Made by a program: the position numbers and the translations under genes. From NCBI GenBank assembly GCA_028708035.1, contig JAQVZU010000005.1, positions 13,267 through 49,047 on the forward strand: a stretch of 35,781 nucleotides of DNA, in the 5' to 3' direction. Positions 7,826-16,539 of the stretch are shown here, piece by piece; within the stretch, counting starts at the first letter, position 1; each line of letters begins with the position of its first letter. The notes beneath the pieces were generated by a model, which was given only the letters and a program-made list of their open reading frames with translations, made no database searches and was not told the origin of the DNA. This stretch comes from Alphaproteobacteria bacterium (GTDB taxonomy: Bacteria; Pseudomonadota; Alphaproteobacteria; UBA9219).

Positions 7826-8857
7826 ATGCAGTGCAATAACGCCATGGAACCAAACGAGATATTAGTCCTTTTGAAAACGCCTCCGGCAGAGCGCCCTGCC
7901 CTTTTTGCACGTGCGAACAAGGTGCGCAAGGAAAACATGGGCGACGAGGTTTTTCTACGCGGCATTATCGAGTTCTCAAATATTTGCGCCAACAAATGCG
8001 CCTACTGCGGGATTCGCGCGCCGAACACGAAAGTACGACGCTATCGCATGAGCGATGACGAAATTCTGGAGGTCGCCAAACGCATGCCGGAGTGGGGGCA
8101 AACGACAATTGTGCTTCAGTCCGGCGAGGCCAATTCGGTCGAGGAAAACAAGCGTATCGGCAAAATCGTCGCGCGTATCAAAAAAGAAACATCGCTTGCG
8201 GTAACGCTTTCGTGCGGAAACAGGACGAAAGATGTCTATGCCTATTGGCGCGGCTGCGGAATGGATCGCTATCTATTGCGATTTGAGACGAGCGATCCGG
8301 AGCTTTTTTCAAAGCTGCATCCCGATTGCACGCTTGAAGAACGGCTCCAGTGCTTGCGCAGTCTGCGCGACGTGGGCGCACAGGTCGGAAGCGGGTTCAT
8401 GATCGGCGTACCGGGAGAAACGCTCGAGATTCTCGCGCGCAATATACAAATCTGTTGCGAATTCGACCTGGACATGATCGGCATCGGCCCTTTCATTCCC
8501 CATCCCGATACGCCGCTGGCCGGTACCCTTAATGCGTATCATGACGATACAGATATGTACTTTGTCGCCGTTGCTGTTTTGCGGATCGTCAACCCCGATG
8601 CGCATATCCCCGCGACGACCGCGTTCGACGCCGTTTTTCCGGGGCACGAGGGACGAAATCTAGTTCTTCAGCGCGGCGCGAATGTCTTCATGCCCAATAA
8701 TACGCCTAAAGCCTATCGTGGAGATTATTTGCTTTATCCCGACAAGCCTTGCGTAGACGAGGATACGGGAGACTGCTCGCTGTGCATTCTCGGGCGGCTG
8801 AACCTTTTGGGGCGCGAGGTCGGGACAGGACCGGGGCATACACGGAAGAAGCGCTAA
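7826..8857 (+). CDS. hydE: [FeFe]-hydrogenase maturation radical SAM protein HydE
   Basis: HydE is a radical-SAM enzyme that works with HydG and the HydF scaffold to build the diiron subcluster of [FeFe]-hydrogenase. The SAM cluster motif is CANKCAYC (C54, C58, C61), preceded by the HydE-like block GDEVFLRGIIEFSNIC. The optional second cluster motif CX7CX2C near the C-terminus is intact (C309, C317, C320). The length of 343 residues is normal for HydE. Two start codons are possible, 7826 and 7844; neither has a clear ribosome site. The stop lies 10 bases from the end of a convergent FNR-type regulator gene. BioB and PylB belong to the same superfamily, but the pairing with HydG settles the call. 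Confidence 0.95.
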   Translation: MQCNNAMEPNEILVLLKTPPAERPALFARANKVRKENMGDEVFLRGIIEFSNICANKCAYCGIRAPNTKVRRYRMSDDEILEVAKRMPEWGQTTIVLQSGEANSVEENKRIGKIVARIKKETSLAVTLSCGNRTKDVYAYWRGCGMDRYLLRFETSDPELFSKLHPDCTLEERLQCLRSLRDVGAQVGSGFMIGVPGETLEILARNIQICCEFDLDMIGIGPFIPHPDTPLAGTLNAYHDDTDMYFVAVAVLRIVNPDAHIPATTAFDAVFPGHEGRNLVLQRGANVFMPNNTPKAYRGDYLLYPDKPCVDEDTGDCSLCILGRLNLLGREVGTGPGHTRKKR

Positions 8858-8867
8858 CAGGGACTTT

Positions 8868-9689
8868 TCAAAAGCTTTGGTGGATGAACATCACCTTGGA
8901 GGAAAAAGAGCCATAGACGAATTTGGCGAGTCTTTCGGTCGAGTCGATTTCAACGTTCGATCCCTTGATTCGTAGGCCGATTTTGTTCCTCAGGATGTTG
9001 AGCGACCGCGAAAAAGTCTCGCTTTTCATACCCAGCGTTTCGGCAATAAGGGTCTTGTTATAGGGTAGCCGGAAAATGATGCCTTGGTCTTGGTTTTTCG
9101 GACAAAGTTTCAGCAAAAAGTAGCCAACCCGCTGCGGGGCGCTTTGCATCGCGTTAAGCGCGCGCTCACTGCAATGCTGGCGGTGATGGCGCGACATGGC
9201 AAGAAGCATGCTAAACGCCAAGTTCTTGTTCACGACGATCTGCTCCTTGAGCGTGCGGAGAGGAATGCTGAACAACTGAACGTCCTCAATGACCTGTGCG
9301 CTGCCGGTATGTCGGTCTTTTTCGAAAATTGCGCTTTCGCCCAGAAGGCTGCCTTTGGTCAGCATGTCCATGATGACCTCATCCCCTTCCGGCATGGTAT
9401 GGAACAGCTTCACCCAACCGCTCAAAATGACGTAGAAATACGAAGCGGGTTCGCCCTCGACGTAGAGCATCTTTCCCTTTTTGTATAACCGGGAGTGCGC
9501 AACGCTCTCAAACGCCGTGATCTCATCATCGGAAAGACCCGAGAATATGGAGATTTCCCTTAGGCATGACAGCGCTGGGCCCGTCTCGCGACTGATGAAC
9601 CCGTCATCAAATGGAACGCACATATCTGACCGGAGAAATGACTGCGGCGCTTGCTGCATGACTTCAGGCATGGTTAATGTCATCTCCAT
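8868..9689 (-). CDS. Crp/Fnr-family transcriptional regulator (FNR/DNR-like)
   Basis: A cyclic-nucleotide-binding-like domain (~residues 50-165, with the GSLLGESAIF stretch) is followed by a Crp-type winged helix-turn-helix. The recognition helix contains ETFSR, matching the E-SR residues that make FNR and DNR bind TTGAT-N4-ATCAA. The N-terminal cysteine set that holds the FNR iron-sulfur cluster is absent: only two widely spaced Cys lie before the sensor domain. It may therefore resemble DNR/NnrR (haem/NO) or use another signal. The frame is open to a TTG at 9728, but a good promoter overlaps that region, so translation should start at an ATG at 9689, 9683 or 9671 (the last with GGAG 12 bases upstream). 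Convergent with hydE; a role in anaerobic or hydrogen metabolism is inferred. Confidence 0.9.
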   Translation of the reverse strand: MEMTLTMPEVMQQAPQSFLRSDMCVPFDDGFISRETGPALSCLREISIFSGLSDDEITAFESVAHSRLYKKGKMLYVEGEPASYFYVILSGWVKLFHTMPEGDEVIMDMLTKGSLLGESAIFEKDRHTGSAQVIEDVQLFSIPLRTLKEQIVVNKNLAFSMLLAMSRHHRQHCSERALNAMQSAPQRVGYFLLKLCPKNQDQGIIFRLPYNKTLIAETLGMKSETFSRSLNILRNKIGLRIKGSNVEIDSTERLAKFVYGSFSSKVMFIHQSF

Positions 9690-9699
9690 TGAGGCGGCT

Positions 9700-9728
9700 A
9701 GAATATTGTTTCTAGCTAGAGTAAACAA
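9700..9728 (-). promoter_or_regulatory. Sigma70-type promoter of the Crp/Fnr gene with palindromic spacer
   Basis: On the minus strand, TTGTTT (-35, 9723-9728) and TATTCT (-10, 9700-9705) are 17 bases apart. The spacer contains the perfect 10-bp palindrome TCTAGCTAGA (9711-9720), a possible operator. This promoter argues against the TTG start at 9728. Confidence 0.6.
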
Positions 9729-9819
9729 AAATCACGCATTCCCAGATAGCCTCGGAAACTACTTATGGCTTTTTTGAAAACGACCCTTGAAATGTTTTCT
9801 TGTGGTATTCAGGGCTTGA

Positions 9820-11298
9820 TCACGAAGTGCGGCCTTGCGCCTTTTCCCCGCCTTGGGTCTTAAATATCTTCTCCAGTTCCTTCGGTAGCGCATAAGCCCA
9901 CTGGCTAATAGACCCGGCGCCAAGGAAGATCACGTAATCGTCCGGCTGCGCCATCGACGCGATCATTCCCGCCAAATCCTTTGGATCGCGCAACGCATGT
10001 ACGTCGCGATGCCCATGCGCGCGCAGGCCTTCGACAAGCGCATCGCGGTTTGCGCCTTCGATAGGCGCTTCGCCCGCAGGATAAACGTCCGCTACGATTA
10101 CTGCGTTCGCGTCGTTGAAGGTCTTGCAGAAATCATTGAAGAGACTCGACAACCGCGTGTAGCGATGCGGCTGCATTACGGCGATAATCTTCCCTTTGTC
10201 GCCCTTGGCTTGCAACGCGGCCTTCAACGTCGCCGCAATCTCAACCGGGTGATGCCCGTAGTCATCGACCACCGTGATGCCGTTTACCGTCCCGATACGC
10301 GTGAAGCGACGCTTCACGCTCTCGAATTTCGATAAAGCCGACTTCAGCACAGTGTCGCCGATCCCAAGCTGAATGCCGACGCTGATTGCTGCGAGCGAAT
10401 TTTGAACATTGTGCTTTCCGATCACCGAAAGGAAGAATCCTTCGATCGTTTGCGCTGTGTTTTTTTTGCGATCCGTGACGACGACATCAAAATGCGTCCC
10501 CTCCGGCTGCGGAACGACGTTGACCGCGCGCACATCGGCCTGAGGCGAAAACCCGTAAGTGACGATTCTGCGGTCCTGGACGCGGGCCACAAGCTCCTGC
10601 ACTTCCGGATGATCGACGCAAAGCACCGCGAATCCGTAAAACGGCACGTTCTGCACGAAAGTATCGAAGGCGCGCCGCACAGCGTCGAAATCGTGATAAT
10701 GATCCATATGTTCGGGATCCATGTTCGTCACGACCGCCACAGTGGCTGGAAGCTTGGTAAAGCTTCCATCGGATTCGTCGGACTCAACCACCATCCAGTC
10801 GCCATCCCCAAGCCGCGCATTAGTTCCATATGCGTTGATAATGCCGCCGTTGATGACTGTCGGATCGAATCCCGCCGTCTCGAACACCGAAGCGACCATG
10901 GATGTCGTCGTCGTCTTTCCATGCGTTCCGCCTACCGCCACCGCCCATTTGAGGCGCATGAGTTCGCCCAGCATTTCAGCCCGGCGCACGACCGGCAAAA
11001 AGGATTCCCGCGCAGCGACAACTTCGGGGTTGTCTCTTTTGACAGCCGAAGAAATGACGATGACGTTTGCACTGTTGACGTTCTCGGCTTTGTGACCGAT
11101 GACGATGGAGATTCCTTTTTCGCGCAAACGCTTGACGTTGGCATTGTCGCTCAAATCGCTGCCCTGAACTTTGTATCCAAGCTTATGGAGAATTTCCGCG
11201 ATCCCGCTCATCCCGATGCCGCCGATTCCGACGAAGTGAATAGTGCCCACCGATTGCGGTGAAAAATGTGTGCGCGTTGCCGCTTGCTTCCAGTTCAT
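9820..11298 (-). CDS. murC: UDP-N-acetylmuramate--L-alanine ligase
   Basis: MurC adds L-alanine to UDP-MurNAc, the first amino-acid step of peptidoglycan synthesis in the cytoplasm. The N-terminal UDP-binding Rossmann motif is [17 protein letters not shown] (~21-37). The ATP P-loop of Mur ligases is [11 protein letters not shown] (123-133). Downstream are the ligase centre (DPEHMDHYH) and the C-terminal domain ([18 protein letters not shown]). The length of 492 aa is normal for MurC. AAAGGA precedes the ATG. In most bacteria murC lies in the dcw cluster beside murG and murB. Here its neighbours are a regulator and the hopanoid genes, so it is either displaced or a second copy. Confidence 0.97.
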   Translation of the reverse strand: MNWKQAATRTHFSPQSVGTIHFVGIGGIGMSGIAEILHKLGYKVQGSDLSDNANVKRLREKGISIVIGHKAENVNSANVIVISSAVKRDNPEVVAARESFLPVVRRAEMLGELMRLKWAVAVGGTHGKTTTTSMVASVFETAGFDPTVINGGIINAYGTNARLGDGDWMVVESDESDGSFTKLPATVAVVTNMDPEHMDHYHDFDAVRRAFDTFVQNVPFYGFAVLCVDHPEVQELVARVQDRRIVTYGFSPQADVRAVNVVPQPEGTHFDVVVTDRKKNTAQTIEGFFLSVIGKHNVQNSLAAISVGIQLGIGDTVLKSALSKFESVKRRFTRIGTVNGITVVDDYGHHPVEIAATLKAALQAKGDKGKIIAVMQPHRYTRLSSLFNDFCKTFNDANAVIVADVYPAGEAPIEGANRDALVEGLRAHGHRDVHALRDPKDLAGMIASMAQPDDYVIFLGAGSISQWAYALPKELEKIFKTQGGEKAQGRTS

Positions 11299-11580
11299 TG
11301 GGGTCCTTTCTTGGGGGCAGTCTCATTCCTGCGGGCGTAGGCGTTTATCGCGCCATGCGTCTGCGCAACATAAAACGCCATCGGTCGCAATAAAAGAGGC
11401 TTTACGCTGTTGCTTCTTAAATAATTAAATTCATTATCTTGGGCACTTCTAAAACTTTTCCGGGAAATCTGAAAAAAGAGCTTTCTAAAGATACTTCCAA
11501 ATTTTTAAGCTTCAGGGCAAGATCGCCTATCGGAAGGTCGCTCTTCTGCCCTTTTCTTCTTAACTCTTCACAATTTTTCC
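11299..11580. other. Intergenic region murC / hpnB
   Basis: 282 bases between divergent genes, AT-rich in the middle (around 11415-11510). It should hold promoters for both. I see no convincing paired -35/-10 boxes and no small gene. hpnB has no clear ribosome site. Confidence 0.5.
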
Positions 11581-12711
11581 ATGTCCCTCGCCTTCATTAT
11601 AGGATTCGCATCGGCTTTCGCCTGGGTATATCTCGCGGTAGCTAATGGGCTTTTTTGGTTGCCTTTGGTTGCCCAGGATTCTGGAAGTCCAAAAGGTGCG
11701 CCTTCCGTGGATATCCTCGTTCCCGCGAGGAATGAATCCGAAACCCTGTCCCAAACCCTGCCGTCGCTTTTGGCGCAAAGTTATCCGGGGAAATGGAAAA
11801 TTATCCTTGTTGACGACCACAGCGATGACAAAACCGGGGATGTGGCTCGAACCATCGCGGCTTCCATGCGGCGCCAGGAACGCCTTCATGTGATCGAGGC
11901 TCCAGATATTCCCGATGGCTGGACGGGCAAAGTCGCCGCAATGAGGGCGGGGCTTGCGGAGAGCAAAGCCGAGTATGTCCTCTTCACCGACGCCGACATT
12001 CGCCATCCCATACGAAGTATCGAGAAGCTGGTCGCCGCCGCGCAGGAAAGACATCTCGATCTTGTCTCACGCATGGTTAGGCTTAATTGCGAAAACGCGG
12101 CGGAACGGCTGTTAATTCCCGCTTTCGTTTTCTTTTTCGCGATGCTGTACCCTTTTCGCCGAGCGAACAATCCGCGCTCGTCCACAGCGGCGGCGGCTGG
12201 CGGAACGATGCTGGTTCGCCGCAAGATGCTCGACGACATCGGAGGCATGGACGCGATTAAATCGGCGCTTATCGACGATTGCAGCCTCGCAAAAGCGATC
12301 AAGCGATCGGGCGGCTTTACTGAACTAACTCTGTCGCGCGAAATTGCTAGCGTTAGGAGTTGTCCGCACGTCAAGGATGTATGGAAAATGATTGCGAGGA
12401 CGGCCTACACGCAATTGCAGCATTCGCCTTTTATCCTTTTCGCGACTATCATGGGATTGGCGCTTCTTTTCCTCGCGCCTTATTTGCTTATTTTATTTGG
12501 GCCTCCGACGTTTGCGCCCTTTGCGGGCTTTATCGCCGCATTGGTAATGGCGCTGCTCTATATCCCTATGATAAGGTTCTACAATCTTCCAATTTTGTGG
12601 ACTTTGTCTTTACCCGCAGCCGCTTTGGTATATGCTGCGGCGACGATAGACTCGGCAAGGCTCTATCATCTTGGAAAGGGCGGCCAGTGGAAAGGCCGCG
12701 CTCAAGCTTGA
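11581..12711 (+). CDS. hpnB: Hopanoid-associated glycosyltransferase HpnB (GT2)
   Basis: A 376-residue membrane-bound family-2 glycosyltransferase of the HpnB type, encoded with squalene/hopanoid genes in many bacteria. An N-terminal membrane helix (~3-27) precedes the GT-A fold: VDILVPARNE (nucleotide site), LVDDHSDD, and the metal-binding DAD at 137-139. Further on is DDCSLAKAIKR, matching the HpnB-like D-D-xxL block. At least three membrane helices follow in the C-terminal third (~280-365). It begins an operon in which hpnC starts 22 bases after its stop. Its acceptor is not firmly known; a role in hopanoid head-group glycosylation is the usual proposal. Confidence 0.9.
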   Translation: MSLAFIIGFASAFAWVYLAVANGLFWLPLVAQDSGSPKGAPSVDILVPARNESETLSQTLPSLLAQSYPGKWKIILVDDHSDDKTGDVARTIAASMRRQERLHVIEAPDIPDGWTGKVAAMRAGLAESKAEYVLFTDADIRHPIRSIEKLVAAAQERHLDLVSRMVRLNCENAAERLLIPAFVFFFAMLYPFRRANNPRSSTAAAAGGTMLVRRKMLDDIGGMDAIKSALIDDCSLAKAIKRSGGFTELTLSREIASVRSCPHVKDVWKMIARTAYTQLQHSPFILFATIMGLALLFLAPYLLILFGPPTFAPFAGFIAALVMALLYIPMIRFYNLPILWTLSLPAAALVYAAATIDSARLYHLGKGGQWKGRAQA

Positions 12712-12733
12712 AAGACAAATCTCCGGAAAACGA

Positions 12734-13576
12734 ATGACCAACGAAGTCCAGATTGATGCGGCAAGCGACAAGAACCGAAATACGGAAAACTTTCCGGTTG
12801 GATCGTTTTTGATCCGCCCGGAGCTCCGCCCTCACATCCATGTCTTTTATAATTTTGCCCGGGCTGCCGACGAAATCGCCGATCACCCGCTTTTGGACGC
12901 AAAGGAAAAGATCACGCGTCTTGAAAAATTCGCGATTTCGCTGCTCGACGGCAAAAACGATGATGTCCCCGAAGCCGTCGAACTCCGCAAAAGCCTGAGG
13001 CAGACGGGGGTCTCGCCCCAGCACAGCCTTGACCTTCTCACGGCCTTCAAAAGGGACGCGACGCAGCGCCGTTACCGCGACTGGTTCGATTTGATCGACT
13101 ATTGCAATTTCTCGGCTGCGCCCGTGGGCCGCCATGTCCTTGAACTCCACGGCATTGGACGCCGCGCATGGCGCGCAAACGACTCTCTTTGCAATGCGCT
13201 GCAGATCATCAATCATATACAGGGCTGCGCTGACGACTACCGGGAGCTTGACCGCGTCTATCTTCCTCTCGATCTCCTTTCGGTTCACGGCGCAGCTGTC
13301 GAAGACCTGTCGCGCGAGAAATCGACCGAGAATCTTAAAAGCGCGCTCCATGAAGTGCTGGGCCGGGTCATCCCGATGCTGAAGGATGCGCGCATGCTGC
13401 CTCTTGAAATCCAGGACATCAGGCTCAGAGCGGAAACGTCGGTCATTTGCGTGCTGGCCGAAAAACTTGTCAAGCTGTTACGCAGGAGAGATCCTCTGTG
13501 CGACGGCGTGAAATTAAGCAAGCCTCAGTTTTTCTGGGGAACGGTCGTAGGCATAGCAAGAGCGATCGAATGGTAA
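12734..13576 (+). CDS. hpnC: Hydroxysqualene synthase HpnC
   Basis: HpnC belongs to the squalene/phytoene-synthase fold. In the three-enzyme bacterial route HpnD makes presqualene diphosphate from two farnesyl diphosphates, HpnC converts it to hydroxysqualene, and HpnE reduces that to squalene. The first aspartate-rich motif is ARAADEIADH (~residues 45-54). The second is ADDYRELDRVYLP. The N-terminal ENFPVGSFLI block is typical of HpnC. The ATG at 12734 was chosen; the frame is open upstream into the end of hpnB, but that would add an unrelated basic extension. The last 7 bases overlap hpnD. The HpnC rather than HpnD call rests on gene order and the ENFPVGS signature. Confidence 0.92.
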   Translation: MTNEVQIDAASDKNRNTENFPVGSFLIRPELRPHIHVFYNFARAADEIADHPLLDAKEKITRLEKFAISLLDGKNDDVPEAVELRKSLRQTGVSPQHSLDLLTAFKRDATQRRYRDWFDLIDYCNFSAAPVGRHVLELHGIGRRAWRANDSLCNALQIINHIQGCADDYRELDRVYLPLDLLSVHGAAVEDLSREKSTENLKSALHEVLGRVIPMLKDARMLPLEIQDIRLRAETSVICVLAEKLVKLLRRRDPLCDGVKLSKPQFFWGTVVGIARAIEW

Positions 13577-14421
13577 GTACTCTGACGTATCAAGAAGCCG
13601 TTAAACAAGTCCGGAAGCAGGTCGAAGCGTCCCGGACCTCTTTTCGCGCGGGCATGGCCGTTCTGCCCAGAGAACGCCGCGAAGCGATGTATGCGCTTTA
13701 CGGTTTCTGCCGCATGGTTGACGACATCGCCGACGACAGTCCGTCTCCTGAAAAAGCATCGCATGATCTTATGCAATGGAAGGCGCGCATCACGGGGCTG
13801 TTTCGCGGCATCCCGACGGACGCGATCACGACCGCTTTGCTGCCCGCTGTCGCGAGATACAACCTGATCGAGAAGGACTTCCGCGACATCATTGAGGGAA
13901 TGGAAATGGACGCCCGGTCCATCGTGGCCCCCGACTTCGCCACGCTCGACCTTTACTGCGACCGCGTGGCGAGCGCGGTGGGCAGGATCTCAATCCGAAT
14001 TTTCGGCGCGCCTTCTTTTGCGGGCGAAAAAGTCGCCCACCACTTGGGCCGCGCGTTTCAGCTCACCAATATCTTGCGCGACCTTGCAGAGGACGCCGCC
14101 CGGAACCGCCTTTACCTTCCGCGCGAGCTTCTTGAAAAGCACGGCATTATGGAGCTTTCGCCTCAGGATGTTTTGAAGTCCCCGCACCTTCCTGACGTGT
14201 GCCGAGACCTCGCGGCGTTGGCCAAAGATCACTTCGACCAAGCCGACACGTACATGGAGAAATGCCCGTCTGAAACCATTCGTCCGGCGCGAATTATGAG
14301 CGCTTATTACGGCGCTATTTTTAGCCTCTTGCTTGACAGCGGATGGAAAAATTTGGGCAAGCGCGTCTCTCTTCCGGCATGGCGGAAGGTCCTGCTTTTG
14401 TTGAAAGGCTTATATTTATGA
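13570..14421 (+). CDS. hpnD: Presqualene diphosphate synthase HpnD
   Basis: A 283-residue squalene/phytoene-synthase-family enzyme. The aspartate-rich motifs are clear: YGFCRMVDDIADD (~residues 38-50) and QLTNILRDLAEDAARNRLYLP. The substrate-site block DLYCDRVASAVG lies between them. It condenses two farnesyl diphosphates. The start at 13570 lies within the hpnC stop region (7-base overlap), and the end overlaps hpnE by ATGA, so the three enzymes are translationally coupled. A carotenoid phytoene synthase (CrtB) is the nearest alternative, but the hpnC and hpnE neighbours argue for the squalene pathway. Confidence 0.93.
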   Translation: MVSTLTYQEAVKQVRKQVEASRTSFRAGMAVLPRERREAMYALYGFCRMVDDIADDSPSPEKASHDLMQWKARITGLFRGIPTDAITTALLPAVARYNLIEKDFRDIIEGMEMDARSIVAPDFATLDLYCDRVASAVGRISIRIFGAPSFAGEKVAHHLGRAFQLTNILRDLAEDAARNRLYLPRELLEKHGIMELSPQDVLKSPHLPDVCRDLAALAKDHFDQADTYMEKCPSETIRPARIMSAYYGAIFSLLLDSGWKNLGKRVSLPAWRKVLLLLKGLYL

Positions 14422-15671
14422 GCGGCAGGCATATCCATATTATTGGCGCGGGAATGGCGGGGCTTTCAGCCGCGCTTCAGCTTGCGCTTTCCGGCGAAAA
14501 GGTAGTTATTTACGAAGCCGCGCCGTTTGCCGGAGGCCGTTGCCGCTCACATTACGACCGCGACCTCGACTGCCGCATCGACAACGGAAACCATCTGGTT
14601 CTTTCGGGGAACACTGCCGTTCACGATTACCTTTATCTGACAAACGCCTTGGGCACAGTCGGCGGTCCGGGCAAAGCCATCTTTCCATTTTTCGATCTTG
14701 TCACCGGCGAACGCTGGACGGTCAAGCCGAATAGCGGCGTTATTCCCTGGTGGCTTTTCGACAAGAAAAAACGCATCCCCGGAACCAATCTCCGCGACTA
14801 CCTTTCGCTTGCGAAGATCCTTCGAGTTGCTGACAACGACACGCTTAAGGGATTCGTAAAGCAAAAATCGCCGTTCTACAGTCGCTTTCTTGAGCCGCTG
14901 ATTATCGGCGCTTTAAATACCGAACCCGAAATCGCCTCGGCCTCGCTTTTCCGCAGCGTTTTGGCCCAAACTTTCGGGGGCGGAGCCCGCGCCTGCATTC
15001 CGCTGATTCCGAAAATCGGCCTGTCCGAAACCTTTGTGACACCGTGCTTAACTGTCCTGCATCAGCATGGAGTTGAAATCAACTTTTACCATCGTTTGCG
15101 CTCAATGATGTGGGAGGGCGATTGCGTGCGCCAGCTCGCTTTCAACAGCGAAACCATCGAAATCGACCCGCAGGACTGGGTTATTCTTGCGCTGCCCGCG
15201 TGGTTCATGCGCGAAGTCCTTCCGGAAGTCCCAGCGCCGAACGACTTCCGCTCGATCTTCAACGCGCATTTCCGTGTCGATTGCCCGCCGCTTGAGCATG
15301 GCTTCGTGGGGCTGATCGGCGGATATTCGGAATGGCTGTTTCTGCGCAACGGCGTGGCCAGCGTTACTGTAAGCTGCGCCGAGCGCTTCCGCGACTTTAC
15401 GCAACGAGAGATGGGCGCATTGATTTGGGAAGAAGTGGCCGCGGTCCTAAACCTCGACGTCAAGCGCGTCCCCCCGTATCGCCTTTTCCTTGAAAAGTAC
15501 GCGACGATCGCCGCCACGCCTCAACAGGACGCGCGCCGCCCTTCTTCCTATACCGGCTGGAAAAACGTAGCGCTGGCTGCGGAATGGACCGCCACGGGCC
15601 TCCCCAGCACTATCGAAGGCGCGCTGCGCTCCGGCATGAAAGCCGCACAGGTGGTTATGCGGTGGAAGTAA
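14418..15671 (+). CDS. hpnE: Hydroxysqualene dehydroxylase HpnE
   Basis: A 417-residue FAD-dependent amine-oxidase/phytoene-desaturase-like protein that reduces hydroxysqualene to squalene. The N-terminus has the Rossmann dinucleotide motif IIGAGMAGLSAA followed by YEAAPFAGGRC. The C-terminal FAD segment is WTATGLPSTIEGALRSG. The ATG at 14418 shares four bases with the hpnD stop. It is the last gene of the operon; the next gene is on the other strand and begins its 3' end 13 bases away. No squalene-hopene cyclase (hpnF/shc) is in the window, so the cyclase must be elsewhere if hopanoids are made. Confidence 0.92.
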   Translation: MSGRHIHIIGAGMAGLSAALQLALSGEKVVIYEAAPFAGGRCRSHYDRDLDCRIDNGNHLVLSGNTAVHDYLYLTNALGTVGGPGKAIFPFFDLVTGERWTVKPNSGVIPWWLFDKKKRIPGTNLRDYLSLAKILRVADNDTLKGFVKQKSPFYSRFLEPLIIGALNTEPEIASASLFRSVLAQTFGGGARACIPLIPKIGLSETFVTPCLTVLHQHGVEINFYHRLRSMMWEGDCVRQLAFNSETIEIDPQDWVILALPAWFMREVLPEVPAPNDFRSIFNAHFRVDCPPLEHGFVGLIGGYSEWLFLRNGVASVTVSCAERFRDFTQREMGALIWEEVAAVLNLDVKRVPPYRLFLEKYATIAATPQQDARRPSSYTGWKNVALAAEWTATGLPSTIEGALRSGMKAAQVVMRWK

Positions 15672-15684
15672 GCGTCAACGCGCT

Positions 15685-16362
15685 TTAATGAGGCACCCAG
15701 CTGCTTTTCGGTGCGGAAATATTTTTGTCACTTGTTCGACAAGGATACTGCTGAACGATTATCGAAATCTTTGCAAACAAAAGTTGAGATAATGCCTGAA
15801 ACTTTAGCGCATTATCCCGCCCAAAATGGATCGTTCGGTAATCAGGATGGCTGTCGCTTGCTTGGACCCCTTTTATGCCAGCCTCAGAAATTAGATTTTC
15901 GACAAAACAGCTATTTTCCCCTTTTGATACGCGCAATGCTGGGGGCTCCCCTTTTGATTCAATTCCAACAGGCTTGCCGGTTAACTCCGCATATGCATTA
16001 AAAAGAGAAACGCATTGTTCGGCTTTGTTTCCCTGCTTTTCATTGACGGTATCATTAATTCTTTCCATCAAATGTTGCGCAAACCTAAAACATGCATTGT
16101 CGTCGTTAAAACGAATTATAAGCGCAGAGCACGCCGATCCGGCTGTAATCTCGGTGCCTTCAAGAAGATCGCCTTCAATGAAGTTTCTGAAGGGCCTCTG
16201 GCTCTTAAAATCTAAATCTGTTACCTCAATGGCACCCGGATCATTACAATAAAGCCATGCGCGCTGCTTATTAAGCTTCAAATGTAGATCCAAAAGAACA
16301 CTGCAAACGCTTAAAATTGATAATGATTCTTCCTCATTATTAGTATTAGTCGATTCTGCCAT
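15685..16362 (-). CDS. Hypothetical protein, 225 aa, family not recognised
   Basis: I do not recognise this protein. It is 225 residues, without signal peptide or membrane helix, and of mixed acidic character. The N-terminus is a short Asn/Glu-rich stretch (TNTNNEEE). A helical part around 15-35 and a probable alpha/beta part follow. Cys occur at scattered positions without a metal-site pattern. The gene is real in appearance: an ATG with GGAGAG 8 bases upstream, and a TATAAT -10 box at 16392-16397. It stands alone, convergent with hpnE and separated from gcrA by the gcrA terminator. Its base composition looks more AT-rich than that of its neighbours, which may mean later acquisition. Confidence 0.75.
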   Translation of the reverse strand: MAESTNTNNEEESLSILSVCSVLLDLHLKLNKQRAWLYCNDPGAIEVTDLDFKSQRPFRNFIEGDLLEGTEITAGSACSALIIRFNDDNACFRFAQHLMERINDTVNEKQGNKAEQCVSLFNAYAELTGKPVGIESKGEPPALRVSKGENSCFVENLISEAGIKGVQASDSHPDYRTIHFGRDNALKFQALSQLLFAKISIIVQQYPCRTSDKNISAPKSSWVPH

Positions 16363-16391
16363 GAAATCTCTCCGCCAATGGAATGGTGCAT

Positions 16392-16418
16392 ATTATAAGC
16401 CCGAATAACCTTTGCCAA
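16392..16418 (-). promoter_or_regulatory. Candidate promoter of the 225-aa hypothetical gene
   Basis: On the minus strand a perfect TATAAT (16392-16397) lies 15 bases downstream of TTGGCA (16413-16418). The spacer is a little short. The -10 is about 30 bases from the ATG. Confidence 0.5.
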
Positions 16419-16476
16419 TCGTATACTGTGGTTAATGCTGTTCTTACTCAGTCTCTGATGTCCAAACCAAGCAGAC

Positions 16477-16507
16477 AAAAAGATCCGGACGTTTTAGCGT
16501 CCGGATC
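16477..16507 (-). terminator. Strong intrinsic terminator of gcrA
   Basis: A perfect 10-bp inverted repeat, GATCCGGACG / CGTCCGGATC, closes a 6-base loop. On the minus strand it is followed by five T (16477-16481). It begins 33 bases past the gcrA stop. Confidence 0.88.
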
Positions 16508-16539
16508 CTTCATTTAACTATATTTTACGACGGGCCTGC

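Noticed and set aside
8858..8880. CTTTTCAAAAG between hydE and the Crp/Fnr gene as a terminator
   Set aside because: A short AT palindrome with no GC stem or T-tract.
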